Source: Paenibacillus agri (GTDB lineage Bacteria; Bacillota; Bacilli; Paenibacillales; Paenibacillaceae). From it: a DNA stretch of 64,000 nt. The position numbers were made by a program, and so were the translations under genes. This document shows positions 35,290 through 44,460 of the stretch, piece after piece. The stretch lies in NCBI RefSeq assembly GCF_013359945.1, contig NZ_JABWCS010000213.1, forward strand, positions 62,001-126,000, in the 5' to 3' direction. A model generated the notes under the pieces. That model was not told where the DNA came from and ran no database searches. It saw only the letters and a program-made list of their open reading frames with translations. Position 1 is the first letter of the stretch; each line of letters begins with the position of its first letter.

Positions 35290-35343
35290 AAAAGAGGCTG
35301 ATCCCCAAGATATATCTTCTTATGGGACAGCCCCTTCTTTTTG
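35290..35343. terminator. bidirectional terminator
   Basis: AAGAGGCTG..CCCCA ... TGGG..AGCCCCTT with A/T-runs on both sides, between convergent transcripts. Confidence 0.75.
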
Positions 35344-35367
35344 TAATAAATCTAACTTGTTGTGATT

Positions 35368-37194
35368 CTAAGCGGGAAATGTAGCTGTTAATTCATCTAC
35401 AGGATTGCCTTCTTGCTCTGAAGCGTTAAATTGAATGTTATATAACTGTGCGTAAAGTCCATTTCTTTCTAACAAAGAATCATGTGTGCCTTCCTCAACA
35501 ATAGCACCTTGATCTAAGACGATAATTCTAGATGCTTCTCTTACGGTTGAGAGTCTGTGCGCAATCACTAGTGTTGTTCGATCCTTCATTAACAAATCAA
35601 GAGATTCCTGAACCATACGTTCGGACTCATTATCGAGAGCGGAGGTAGCTTCATCCAGAAGAAGGAGTGGAGCATTACGTAGAAAAGCTCTGGCAATAGC
35701 TATACGTTGTCTTTGTCCTCCGGATAGAGTGGATCCATGCTCACCCAGCAAAGTGTCATAACCGTTAGGCAGCTTCGATATAAATTCCTCTGCACCTGCT
35801 AGACGGGCGGCTTGCTCTATTTCTTCATCCGTTGCTGTACTAGAGCTGTAAGCAATATTATCCCGGATCGTCCCTGAGAACAAATAAGGAGATTGTGGAA
35901 CATAGGTGATCATTGCCCGGGCTTCTTCAAGCTGATCAAAAATAGATTTTCCATAAACAGAGATACTGCCTGCACTTGGCTCATACAGCCCGCAGCATAA
36001 TCGAATGAGGGTCGTTTTCCCCGACCCGCTTGGTCCTACAACAGCGATGGTTTCACCGTGCTGGATGTGGACATTAATACCAGTAAAAAGCGGGGATTCA
36101 TTACTCTTGTTAGATGAATAGCTGTAATGGACATTCTGTATTTGTAGTGCAGCCACTTCATCAGAAATTACAGGTAATACGCCTGGTTTTGGTGACGCGT
36201 GATCGTTTCCTTCATCAGGTGAATCTAATATAGCGAATACGCGGTCTGATGCACCTAAAGCTTCCTGTACACTGCCCCATGTTTGGGACATATGGACAAA
36301 TGGCCATTGAACCCTTCCCATCAGAATAATAAAGGCGAGTACTCCACCTGCAGTCGTCCCACCTTTTAAAGCAGATAAAGCTATTAAAGCCGCACATGTT
36401 ATCATAATGATATTGTTGATAAAAGCAGAAGATTGCCATAGGAGTCCATTAAGAAGGGATCTTCTCAGCTGCATTCTTCGTAACTTCTCACGTTCTAACG
36501 CATATTTGTCTAAGAGAATTTCTTCTAGTGAGAAAGCTCTGACGACTGCCATGCCTTGCAGTGTTTCTTGTAGAATCCCACGCAATTCTGCCTCTTTCGC
36601 ATATATTTCAGTAGATAATTTACGTAGCCTGCGATCAAAGAAGCGACCAGAAAGAAATACAAGGGGTCCTGATCCGAGAGCAAGCAGTGCGAGCCAGACA
36701 TCTGTTTTGGCCAAGTATAGAAAGGAAATAAAACATAAAAGAAGGTTATATCCTAAATCATATACGATGCTATTAATCATACCAATCGCTATTCCTGCAT
36801 CCTGATTATTACGTGAAGTCAAATCACCGGAATGCATGGATTGTACTTGCTGAAAAGGTAGTCGGTTGCTCTTGCCAAATAGCTTACCACGGATATCCCA
36901 GGCCATCCGACTCTGTATGACAAAGCGGAAGTAATGCTGTAGCATGAGACAGAAAATGATGATCACACAGACAATGGCACAAATAACGGTTATTCGCGTA
37001 AGCGCATCCATATTGGAGCTGTTGATCGTATCAATAAACACCTGCTGTACAGCCGCAATTCCTACATCCATGACTAACCTGGCGGAGAGGAGGAGTAAAG
37101 CAACAATAAAGCCAATACGATAAGGCCTAGCATAAGACATTAATCGACGCAGCACATTTCCTAGTTTAAGCTCCTTGGATTCAGTTATATTCAT
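35368..37194 (-). CDS. ABC exporter half-transporter 2 (ATPase plus membrane domain)
   Basis: 608 aa: six-helix ABC membrane domain (about 25-310), then the nucleotide-binding domain with Walker A GPSGSGKTT, signature LSGGQRQRIAIARA, Walker B LLLLDEATSALD and switch histidine in VIAHRLSTV. The catalytic glutamate is present. The start ATG at 37194 overlaps the stop of the upstream half-transporter (ATGA) behind GGAGGAAGTACA. The two halves probably form a heterodimeric drug, peptide or lipid exporter of the BmrCD/LmrCD kind. Confidence 0.9.
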   Translation of the reverse strand: MNITESKELKLGNVLRRLMSYARPYRIGFIVALLLLSARLVMDVGIAAVQQVFIDTINSSNMDALTRITVICAIVCVIIIFCLMLQHYFRFVIQSRMAWDIRGKLFGKSNRLPFQQVQSMHSGDLTSRNNQDAGIAIGMINSIVYDLGYNLLLCFISFLYLAKTDVWLALLALGSGPLVFLSGRFFDRRLRKLSTEIYAKEAELRGILQETLQGMAVVRAFSLEEILLDKYALEREKLRRMQLRRSLLNGLLWQSSAFINNIIMITCAALIALSALKGGTTAGGVLAFIILMGRVQWPFVHMSQTWGSVQEALGASDRVFAILDSPDEGNDHASPKPGVLPVISDEVAALQIQNVHYSYSSNKSNESPLFTGINVHIQHGETIAVVGPSGSGKTTLIRLCCGLYEPSAGSISVYGKSIFDQLEEARAMITYVPQSPYLFSGTIRDNIAYSSSTATDEEIEQAARLAGAEEFISKLPNGYDTLLGEHGSTLSGGQRQRIAIARAFLRNAPLLLLDEATSALDNESERMVQESLDLLMKDRTTLVIAHRLSTVREASRIIVLDQGAIVEEGTHDSLLERNGLYAQLYNIQFNASEQEGNPVDELTATFPA

Positions 37195-39032
37195 TGTACT
37201 TCCTCCATGACCGCTGTAGTTTTGTCATCGTTGTTCAATGTTGTCTCTACCATTGTATAATACTTTCCTTTCAAATCCATGAGTTCCAGATGGGTCCCCT
37301 CTTCGACAATAGAGCCTGCTTCCATGTAATAAATATGATCTGCATTTCTGATGGTAGAGAGTCTGTGGGCAACAACAACGGTAGTTCGATCATGCATGAG
37401 TTCTTGTAGTGCTTGCCCGATGATTTCTTCATTGTGGCTGTCGAGCGCTGCAGTGGGCTCATCAAGAAGCAGAAGTTTAGGCTTTCGGACAAACGCCCTG
37501 GCAATGGATAGTCGCTGTCTTTCGCCTCCAGATAATGTAAGCCCCCGTTCACCGATAAAAGTCTCATATTGATGAGGAGTTGTCATAATGAACTCATGGA
37601 TACCTGCGCTTTGTGCCGCTGCAATAATGTCTTCAGTAGTAGCATCAGGTCTTCCCCACGCAATGTTCTCATAGAGTGTTCCGGAGAATAGATAGGATTC
37701 CTGAGATACATAAGCCAAATTGCTACGCCATGATCGATGTGGAATGCTGTTTAACAGCAGATTACCGGAGTGAATTGTACCTTCATTAGGCTCATATGAT
37801 GACAGTATTAATTGAAGAAGGGTACTTTTTCCGCTACCGCTAGGGCCGGCAAGTGCGGTTACCTTACCAGGCTGAATCGTAAGATTGACGTTAGTTAATA
37901 CTTGATCATTACCATAACCAAAACCGACGTTGTTAAAAGAAATAGGATATAATCCGCTGACCGCTTGATTGGTGTTGGTCGAGGTTCCCAAATGAAGATC
38001 TTTACCATTGGAATCACGGCGTACACCTTCTTTTTGTAAATCGAGAACCTCGAATAACCGCTTACCTTGCGCCAAAGAGCCTTGTAATTCGGTCCATAGA
38101 TTCGCAAGCTTCGATACTGGATTCGCAATTTGCTCGAAGCATACAAGAAAGGCTGCCACAGCGCCCACATCCAAACGACCATGAATAACGAGATATCCAC
38201 CATAGGAGAGAACATAGAGCAAACCACCAAGAATAACGGCAAGAGGCATATTATAAGCTACAGCTTCTAAGCGTGAGACCGGTAAATGTATTTTCAAATA
38301 TTTCATAACCCGCCCTGTGAATTGCTGCTGAAGCTTGGGCGCAAGGGAGAAGGTACGAACAACCTCAGCACCCTGTACCGTATCCTGTATAAACATTTGT
38401 TGAGTAGTTTCAATGTGCTGTCTTTGCTCATGCATGGAACGTAGGCGAGAAGAAAAGGGAAGCATCACAAGCGGAACCAATGAGCAGATCAATAGCATCC
38501 CCAAGGTTAAGGCATATTGGAGAGAGAGCAGATAGGTCAGAAGAAATGTAATTTGCATCAGATTACTGAAGAGATCAATCGTCTTCTGATTGATGCCTTG
38601 TTGGGCAGCAGTCGCAGAATCATTAATACGACTGATGAGATCGCCAGAATGATAACGGTCTAAATCTTTCATTTGAACATTTAATAATCTGGACAGAACA
38701 GATACCTGAAGCTTAGAGGTGGATTTGAACTCAAGTACACCTGATAAGTAAGTTTTTAGAAAATTAGCCGAAGCCTCCACAGTAATGATTACTATTGCAA
38801 TAATTGCTCCGGAAATCAAACTGGACAAGTCTTTATTCGTAGCAGCATTGATTATCCGCCGTAATGATTCAGCGATCCCAACTGCTGCAAGAGAAACGAT
38901 TGCTGCCAAGATACACAATATGAGATACCAGCCAAAATAGGGTTTTCCAAGTTTCAGTAAACGCATAAATGTATTCGAAATGGCTCGTGATTTCTTTGTT
39001 GGCTCCGCTTGAGCATTCATCGATTTATTCAA
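37191..39032 (-). CDS. ABC exporter half-transporter 1 (ATPase plus membrane domain)
   Basis: About 613 aa with the same layout: membrane domain (about 35-320), then Walker A GPSGSGKST, signature LSGGERQRLSIARA, Walker B LLLLDEPTAALD, switch VVAHRLSTI. Both partners therefore have intact ATP sites, unlike BmrCD-type pairs, where one site is degenerate. I place the start at TTG 39032, 7 nt after GGGAGG and 1 nt after the regulator stop; ATG at 39020 is the alternative. This makes a three-gene, translationally coupled operon. Confidence 0.87.
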   Translation of the reverse strand: MNKSMNAQAEPTKKSRAISNTFMRLLKLGKPYFGWYLILCILAAIVSLAAVGIAESLRRIINAATNKDLSSLISGAIIAIVIITVEASANFLKTYLSGVLEFKSTSKLQVSVLSRLLNVQMKDLDRYHSGDLISRINDSATAAQQGINQKTIDLFSNLMQITFLLTYLLSLQYALTLGMLLICSLVPLVMLPFSSRLRSMHEQRQHIETTQQMFIQDTVQGAEVVRTFSLAPKLQQQFTGRVMKYLKIHLPVSRLEAVAYNMPLAVILGGLLYVLSYGGYLVIHGRLDVGAVAAFLVCFEQIANPVSKLANLWTELQGSLAQGKRLFEVLDLQKEGVRRDSNGKDLHLGTSTNTNQAVSGLYPISFNNVGFGYGNDQVLTNVNLTIQPGKVTALAGPSGSGKSTLLQLILSSYEPNEGTIHSGNLLLNSIPHRSWRSNLAYVSQESYLFSGTLYENIAWGRPDATTEDIIAAAQSAGIHEFIMTTPHQYETFIGERGLTLSGGERQRLSIARAFVRKPKLLLLDEPTAALDSHNEEIIGQALQELMHDRTTVVVAHRLSTIRNADHIYYMEAGSIVEEGTHLELMDLKGKYYTMVETTLNNDDKTTAVMEEVQ

Positions 39033-39033
39033 A

Positions 39034-40161
39034 TTAAATCCTCCCTGGTTCCTCATCTAGCATGACCTTGGTAGTGATAGCCAGCAGTTCTCGCAATTTA
39101 TCTACTTGAAGATGGTAATATAACCGATGATCTTCTCTTTTGATCTCGATGAGGTCTAAGAAGAATAAGAAGTTGGCATGATAAGATACCGCTGCGGGTG
39201 TGATGCCAAGTGCTGTTGCAATTTCTTGCCCATAGTGAGGGCGATTGCGTAATAGTAACAAGAAGTCTAAACGTCTTTTATCCGAGAATGCCTTTAAGAA
39301 TAATTCCGTTTTCTCCCGATCGGCGGCAGGGCCGAATATAAGATCATTATGTACTCCGAAGATTACTGTTACCACACGTTCAGATTCTGATGTGTTAAAA
39401 AAGAGACAATGGTTTCCAAATTGAGTTATGAAGCTAACGTGAAAATTAGTAGGGACGTCATATAAGGCAGGTTCATTTTTGTTAACCTCACGAATAAATC
39501 GTTCAGGATTATCTAGGAACATTTCTTCATACCGCCGGGAAGCTTCTTCAGATGCCTTTCTTAGTGGCTCTTTCAAAAGTGAAAACACATCTCGATAGAA
39601 CTGTTTGAAGAGCTGCATATAACGTTGCTTCGTATCCTCCGGATGATTGAGGCATTCGAACAATGGTCCATGAGCCTCAATAACCTCATGATGTGGTTTT
39701 GTTCTAGTTAGAAGCTCTGTCATTAAGCGAAAATCCTTTTTAACGACCTCCCAATCGTTTCCATCGAGTAGTTCTTCTAATTTATCGTAATATACGCCGT
39801 ATACCATCTCTGCAACTACCTTCTTGGCTGGGCTTTCCTCCAAACGAGTGATCCATGCTTCAGCCGTTAGTGGTTCTGCCCAGGTACAGATGGACTCAAA
39901 GAAAGCAAAGTCCAGTGCTTTATGAAAAAAGTTAAATTGAAAGAAAAACAGGAGTTCCCGGTGTGCATGAGGCGACAAAAGTGACCGTGCTTCTTCATGA
40001 TAGGATAAGGCAAGGGGATCCAGTTCAATTTTATAATCCGCTGCCCACGTCCGTATCTGCTCTTCATTAGCAATCATCCCCATGAAAAGAATGAATTCTA
40101 AAGCCTCGTTGTAAGCAAAATTAATGTTCTTTAGTAAGGTATTCTTCATCGTATCTGCCAT
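39034..40161 (-). CDS. ArsR-type HTH regulator with long N-terminal domain
   Basis: About 375 aa. The C-terminal 80 residues are a winged helix of the ArsR type (FLKAFSDKRRLDFLLLLRNRPHYGQEIATALGITPAAVSYHANFLFFLDLIEIKREDHRLYYHL). The N-terminal 290 residues are helical and match no domain I know; homologues of this size are found beside ABC exporters. No CxC metal motif is seen. The ATG at 40161 follows GGAGG by 5 nt; the ATG at 40173 lies inside that ribosome site. As first gene of the operon it probably controls the two half-transporters. Confidence 0.8.
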   Translation of the reverse strand: MADTMKNTLLKNINFAYNEALEFILFMGMIANEEQIRTWAADYKIELDPLALSYHEEARSLLSPHAHRELLFFFQFNFFHKALDFAFFESICTWAEPLTAEAWITRLEESPAKKVVAEMVYGVYYDKLEELLDGNDWEVVKKDFRLMTELLTRTKPHHEVIEAHGPLFECLNHPEDTKQRYMQLFKQFYRDVFSLLKEPLRKASEEASRRYEEMFLDNPERFIREVNKNEPALYDVPTNFHVSFITQFGNHCLFFNTSESERVVTVIFGVHNDLIFGPAADREKTELFLKAFSDKRRLDFLLLLRNRPHYGQEIATALGITPAAVSYHANFLFFLDLIEIKREDHRLYYHLQVDKLRELLAITTKVMLDEEPGRI

Positions 40162-40362
40162 CTTAGCCTCCATTTTTGAATAAAGTGAAATTTAAATATT
40201 ATGTATGATTGATCAATGTTCAATAATCACTTAATGTTAAAATAAACCATATCCTATTTTTTGTAAAGATAAATATTTATTTCGTGATTTGACGATGTAA
40301 TTCAATTTGAACAATTTTGAGGAACTGAAAATGTTTGTATGATAAAGTTTATATGGTAAACC

Positions 40363-40559
40363 ATGGATAATCGAATCTCTGTTGGAGTAAGAATAGAGGA
40401 GGAAATTATTTTATCTTTACATAATTATTTGAAATCGGAAGAAGTAAAGATAGGAATATTAGTGATGAGGGGGAATATGGAAAATTTTTTGTGTTAGAGG
40501 ATTTGGATGGTAATTTATTTGATGTATGGCAGCATCATGATTGTGAGCTAGTTTACTAG
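40363..40559 (+). pseudogene. glyoxalase/VOC-family remnant, frameshifted
   Basis: The first frame gives MDNRISVGVRIEEEIILSLHNYLKSEEVKIG, then loses sense. One frame over, the expected end follows: NISDEGEYGKFFVLEDLDGNLFDVW..., to TAG at 40557-40559. Together they are the C-terminal half of a VOC protein. The first half is absent, and a frameshift lies near 40455. This is the only coding relic in the AT-rich gap 40174-40773. Confidence 0.7.
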
Positions 40560-40652
40560 ATCCTTTAGCTAATCTTACTTTCACAGAATGCCCTCTTTAA
40601 AAGTCTTGATTATTACGTAGCAGAGCGCCGAAAGATAATGGATTTCCCGCTC

Positions 40653-40701
40653 GAAAAAAAGAGCAGTTCAGAAACTAATAAATAGTTCTGGACTGCTCTT
40701 A
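40653..40701 (-). terminator. terminator of the Bcr/CflA-type MFS gene
   Basis: AAGAGCAGTCCAGAACTA ... TAGTTTCTGAACTGCTCTT on the minus strand, followed by seven T, 70 bp past the MFS stop. Confidence 0.85.
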
Positions 40702-40773
40702 TGTGTTTGAAGTGTCGCCCCGCTGCACTTCTTCTTGGTGTTTTATTATTTTTTAAAAATTATTTCAAAAAGA

Positions 40774-41955
40774 TTATTCCTCAGTAATAAATCTTCTGCC
40801 AAGCCACCACATTACACTGCTGATCGCCAGAAAATATAAAGGCATTGTCAGCAATGAACCATTATGGAGAAAGCTCATTCCCCATGTTGTTAGGCTCACC
40901 AGCAAGTAATACCCCAAGCTGAATATTGCCCCAGCTGTACCAATTACATCGTGGAACTGAACAAGGGCGAGACTCAGGCAATTAGGCAAAGCCATGCCGG
41001 CTCCAATCAACATCACGAATATAGCCATTAACATACAGATGACGGCAAGGATGTCTGGCACCCCAGACAGGCTGCTTCCTAGCGTTAAGAGTAACGCTCC
41101 GCCGGTCATGACTAGACAGCCGCGATGAATGATCTTTTCGGGTGCATAAAGCGGTAATAATCTTCTGGAGATCATAGCCCCGACAACGGAGGCCAGAGCT
41201 ACGATAATGCCCATAAAACCGTACACGCCTGGGGATAGCCCAAAATGTTCAATAAAAATGAAGGGCGCTTCGGCATAATAACTGAATAATACCCCGTTAA
41301 TTCCACCGATTAATCCTCCGAACACCAGCACACGAGGCATTGCAAGCATTCTTCGAACTACTGGCAGTATTGCGACCTTTGATCTTTGAGAGACATTTGT
41401 TGTCTCTGGCAGTTTCAAGAAGGCATACATAAACAAGAACACACTCATCACTACAAGGACAAAGAACACCGCCCTGAAGCCGAAGACCTGGTCAACCCAG
41501 CCGCCAATAAGCGGTCCGACAGCAGGGGTAAACGCAATAACCGCCGATATTTGAGCGAACATGACATGTCTTCTCTCACCGGACACACTTTCGCGGAGCA
41601 TCGTTTGGGTGACGACCGAGCCTGTTGCAGCACCAAAAGCCTGGATAAAACGGCTCACCAGAAGCCAATCGATGGAATTCGCATAAAAACACATCAAGCT
41701 TCCGATGCCATAGACGATGAGACCGCCTAGCATCGCAGGTCTGCGTCCGATCAGGTCAGACAACCAGCCCCAACAGAAGACGCCCAGAGCAAATCCGATA
41801 AAATAGATGCTTAATGTGAATTGTACGGAACTATTAGATACCCCAAGTGCCGCTGCCAGATCCGGTAGAGATGGGGTATAGATGGTCTCACTAATTTGTG
41901 GAAAAGCCACAAGAACAATCATTAAAAGCAACGATGGTACTGCAAATTTCTTCAT
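40774..41955 (-). CDS. MFS drug transporter, Bcr/CflA family
   Basis: 393 aa with twelve predicted helices. ETIYTPSLPDLAAALGVSNSSVQFTLSIYFIGFALGVFCWGWLSDLIGRRPAMLGG is the classical Bcr/CflA N-terminus with motif A (GWLSDLIGRRP) and motif D. It also has the motif-C-like PAVGPLIGGWVDQVFGFRAVF. It should export a drug or small metabolite by proton antiport. GTAGGAGGGCTAAATATA precedes the ATG at 41955. The 245-bp gap on its right holds no gene. Confidence 0.9.
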   Translation of the reverse strand: MKKFAVPSLLLMIVLVAFPQISETIYTPSLPDLAAALGVSNSSVQFTLSIYFIGFALGVFCWGWLSDLIGRRPAMLGGLIVYGIGSLMCFYANSIDWLLVSRFIQAFGAATGSVVTQTMLRESVSGERRHVMFAQISAVIAFTPAVGPLIGGWVDQVFGFRAVFFVLVVMSVFLFMYAFLKLPETTNVSQRSKVAILPVVRRMLAMPRVLVFGGLIGGINGVLFSYYAEAPFIFIEHFGLSPGVYGFMGIIVALASVVGAMISRRLLPLYAPEKIIHRGCLVMTGGALLLTLGSSLSGVPDILAVICMLMAIFVMLIGAGMALPNCLSLALVQFHDVIGTAGAIFSLGYYLLVSLTTWGMSFLHNGSLLTMPLYFLAISSVMWWLGRRFITEE

Positions 41956-42200
41956 TATATTTAGCCCTCCTACAAGCTTATACTCTGTTACGACAACAAG
42001 AATATGAGCCTAGCTAGGGAAAGGGGGGCATCATGATGGCAAGACGACTATAAATCATCATTTGTTGAATTACCTTTCATTGTTATGAGTGTAGGAGGGT
42101 TTGTAAATCATTGTTAATGCTCGGCCTAGGTTAACATGCTTGATATGCCAAGTCAACTATCCCAGGCTATTATTACTATACATCTATTCAGTTGAACCTT

Positions 42201-43049
42201 TTATTCGTAATAGCCCTCAGTAGATTTACGGAGTTGCTTGAATTGATTCCCGTCATGGCCGAACCATACTTGAGAATTCGTACGTGTAGCCAGTGTGCGG
42301 ATCCTTTCTACTGTCTCCCGGTACCCAAGCAGATCATAAATAATGCCTGGCGGCCGGACGGGTGGACCGTAGCTTTCTGCTGAATAGATCGCATCCGAGG
42401 CGAGGATGATTCCTCCCGTTTCCGGCAGTTCTATGTGCAAGCCAATCATGCCCCAAGCATGTCCGCTGCCAAAATTGAGGATCTTAATGCCTTCAGCGAG
42501 TTCCAGGTTATCCTCCTGGCGTTTGATGGTTTTCCACTGCAGATGGTTCTTAATCCAGGCATCAATGTCGTCCCAGACATAAGCACCGTCCTTGATATTA
42601 CGGGCATAGCTCTGCAGCGCACCGTTCAACTCATCTTCATTTACGATAATAGTCGCGTTTGTGAACATCTCCAGGCATCCCGCATGATCCAAATGCAAAT
42701 GGGAAGCAATGACGTACCGAATGTCTTCGGGTCGTACGTTCAGCTGTTCCAGCCGGTTATGCAGATAACATTCCTCACTGGCGACCCATGGAGAAGACAA
42801 TTGGGTAGATTCAGCCCAACGTCCTTCAGGGCCCATCGAACTGGGATTACATGCAGTATCGAATAAAATCTTTCCCTCAGGGTGGTCAATCAACACGGTA
42901 TAGATCGGAAATTCAACGAATTGCGTTGCCGCATTAGGGTTATTAATCGTAGCCGGATTATGCATGGCGATGATCCAGTTCTTGTCCATACTCATCACTC
43001 CGTTATCCATTACGTACAGTTTAGGGCGTGGTTTAATCATGTTCGACAT
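42201..43049 (-). CDS. metallo-beta-lactamase-fold hydrolase, AHL-lactonase-like
   Basis: 282 aa. The dinuclear zinc motif is H117-L-H119-L-D121-H122 (ASHLHLDHAG), with further ligands in GSGHAWGM, LASDAIYS and WFGHDGNQF. The general layout (VFPIYTVLIDHPEGKILFDTACNP...) fits the N-acyl homoserine lactonase family (AiiA/AttM/AhlD). It would open the lactone ring of quorum signals; other lactones are possible. The ATG at 43049 follows AGGAGGAAATGAGT; upstream in-frame codons lie in the promoter. Divergent from an HxlR regulator, which probably controls it. Confidence 0.82.
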   Translation of the reverse strand: MSNMIKPRPKLYVMDNGVMSMDKNWIIAMHNPATINNPNAATQFVEFPIYTVLIDHPEGKILFDTACNPSSMGPEGRWAESTQLSSPWVASEECYLHNRLEQLNVRPEDIRYVIASHLHLDHAGCLEMFTNATIIVNEDELNGALQSYARNIKDGAYVWDDIDAWIKNHLQWKTIKRQEDNLELAEGIKILNFGSGHAWGMIGLHIELPETGGIILASDAIYSAESYGPPVRPPGIIYDLLGYRETVERIRTLATRTNSQVWFGHDGNQFKQLRKSTEGYYE

Positions 43050-43100
43050 ACTCATTTCCTCCTGATGAAGAGTTAATTTCATTCCATTGCACACTTCACT

Positions 43101-43186
43101 CGTAACAGTTACGCTAGTGTGGCGGCAGGTATAGACATACCTTAATCTAAAATCTAAACTTACATAAGGAGGCACTTTAAAGTGCC
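43101..43186. promoter_or_regulatory. three dyads in the lactonase/HxlR intergenic region
   Basis: Between the divergent genes lie CGTAAC-A-GTTACG (43101-43113, with outer CACT/AGTG), AGGTAT-AGAC-ATACCT (43127-43142) and the perfect 16-bp palindrome GGCACTTTAAAGTGCC (43171-43186). Palindromes of this kind are usual operators of the dimeric HxlR family. Confidence 0.55.
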
Positions 43187-43220
43187 CAGGATACTTAAAA
43201 GTTCATAAGGGGGAAAAGGT

Positions 43221-43610
43221 ATGACATCTTCCAATAGAAAAAAACAACCCGACTTTACGCTGGCAGGCTGTGGCTATAGCAGGGTCCTTGATATTATTTC
43301 CAACAAATGGACAGGGCTCGTCATTTATGCATTAGAGAACGGCCAGATCAGGTATGGGGAAATTTCCAGAAAAGTTGATGGCATTTCCAAAAAAATGCTG
43401 ACAGAAACGCTGCGAAAGCTGGAGCGAGATGGAATCGTAAAACGCCATATCACACCGGTGGTGCCACCAATCGTGGACTATTCGCTAACTGCATTAGGCG
43501 AAACCTTACTTGAACCAATGAAAGAACTAAGGCAGTGGGGCAGAACGAATTATTCAGAAGTCGAAGAGGCAAGGGCCAACTATGATCGGACATTACCAGA
43601 ACGAGGCTAA
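43221..43610 (+). CDS. HxlR-family transcriptional regulator
   Basis: 129 aa, a single winged-helix domain: GCGYSRVLDIISNKWTGLVIYALENGQIRYGEISRKVDGISKKMLTETLRKLERDGIVKR. The N-terminal cysteine before the first helix (CGYSRVLDII) is the position that acts as redox or electrophile sensor in YodB/HypR-type relatives. AAGGGGGAAAAGGT precedes the ATG. It is divergent from the lactonase-like gene. Confidence 0.9.
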   Translation: MTSSNRKKQPDFTLAGCGYSRVLDIISNKWTGLVIYALENGQIRYGEISRKVDGISKKMLTETLRKLERDGIVKRHITPVVPPIVDYSLTALGETLLEPMKELRQWGRTNYSEVEEARANYDRTLPERG

Positions 43611-43656
43611 GCAAGTAATAGCCTCTTTTTTTGGCGATGCGAGAGTTATGTATGAA

Positions 43657-43695
43657 TTAAGAATTCCTTAAGAATTGTTTCATAACCAGTTCATA
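43657..43695 (+). promoter_or_regulatory. four-fold 11-bp direct-repeat operator, site 1 (DedA operon)
   Basis: TTAAGA (43657), TTAAGA (43668), TTCATA (43679) and TTCATA (43690) are each separated by exactly 5 bp. The same array stands before the ABC exporter and before the secreted-protein gene, as expected for an OmpR/PhoB-family response regulator. Confidence 0.7.
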
Positions 43696-43750
43696 CTTGG
43701 GCATTACATTGGTTTAGACGAATTCTTGAATTGAAACGGAGTGAATATTC

Positions 43751-44365
43751 GTGCACCAATTATTATCCTGGATATCTGAAACAGCCCTGCATCTGGTAAA
43801 CACAATGGGAGTATGGGGGATATGGATAGGCATGATTCTGGAGAGCGCCTGCATTCCGATTCCAAGCGAGGTAATTATGCTCAGCGGTGGTTGGCTGGTT
43901 GCTCAAGGCTCACTTTCATTTGTGGACGTAGCTGTAGCCGGAATCATCGGGAATCTCTTGGGTTCAATCCTTGCATATTATGTAGGCCGGGCCGGGGGAC
44001 GGCGCCTGCTCCAGAAGTATGGCAAATATATTTTGCTGAATGAGCATCATCTGGAGCAAGCGGAACGCTGGTTCCATCGTTTTGGGGAGAGTACTGTATT
44101 TTTCACCCGTATGCTGCCCTTTGTCCGTACCTTTATCTCTTTACCGGCAGGGATTGCAGGCATGAAGACCTGGAAGTTTGCAGTATTTACCTTGCTAGGC
44201 AGTATTCCCTGGAATTTGACCCTGCTGTATTTGGGATATCGTTTGGGAGGAAACTGGAGTATTGTGGAACACTATTTAAGACCAGTTAGCTATGGCATTT
44301 GCGGTGTGGTATTGCTGCTTCTCGTGTGGTGGTTGCTGCGCAGAAGAAAGGATCGAACAGTCTGA
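43751..44365 (+). CDS. DedA-family membrane protein
   Basis: 204 aa. The signature ESACIPIPSEVIMLSGGWL is followed by GNLLGSILAYYVGRAGG and FFTRMLPFVRTFISLPAGIAGM, all typical of the DedA/SNARE-associated family. Members act in the cytoplasmic membrane, and several are now known to translocate lipid head-group carriers such as undecaprenyl phosphate or phospholipid. GTG at 43751 follows CGGAGTGAATATTC. It is first gene of a block with a two-component system, an ABC exporter and a glycolipid-type glycosyltransferase, and has the shared operator array upstream. Confidence 0.9.
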   Translation: MHQLLSWISETALHLVNTMGVWGIWIGMILESACIPIPSEVIMLSGGWLVAQGSLSFVDVAVAGIIGNLLGSILAYYVGRAGGRRLLQKYGKYILLNEHHLEQAERWFHRFGESTVFFTRMLPFVRTFISLPAGIAGMKTWKFAVFTLLGSIPWNLTLLYLGYRLGGNWSIVEHYLRPVSYGICGVVLLLLVWWLLRRRKDRTV

Positions 44366-44460
44366 CTTTAGAGCAACGGAGGTTGTACTTTTAGATCTCA
44401 TGTGAAATGACATATGATAAGTGCATCCTGAAACAAATAGAGGTAGGGTGATTGGCCGAG

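Noticed and set aside
35368..39032. Degenerate ATP site, as in BmrCD-type exporters
   Set aside because: Both Walker B motifs end DE and both signature motifs are LSGGxRQR, so neither site looks degenerate.
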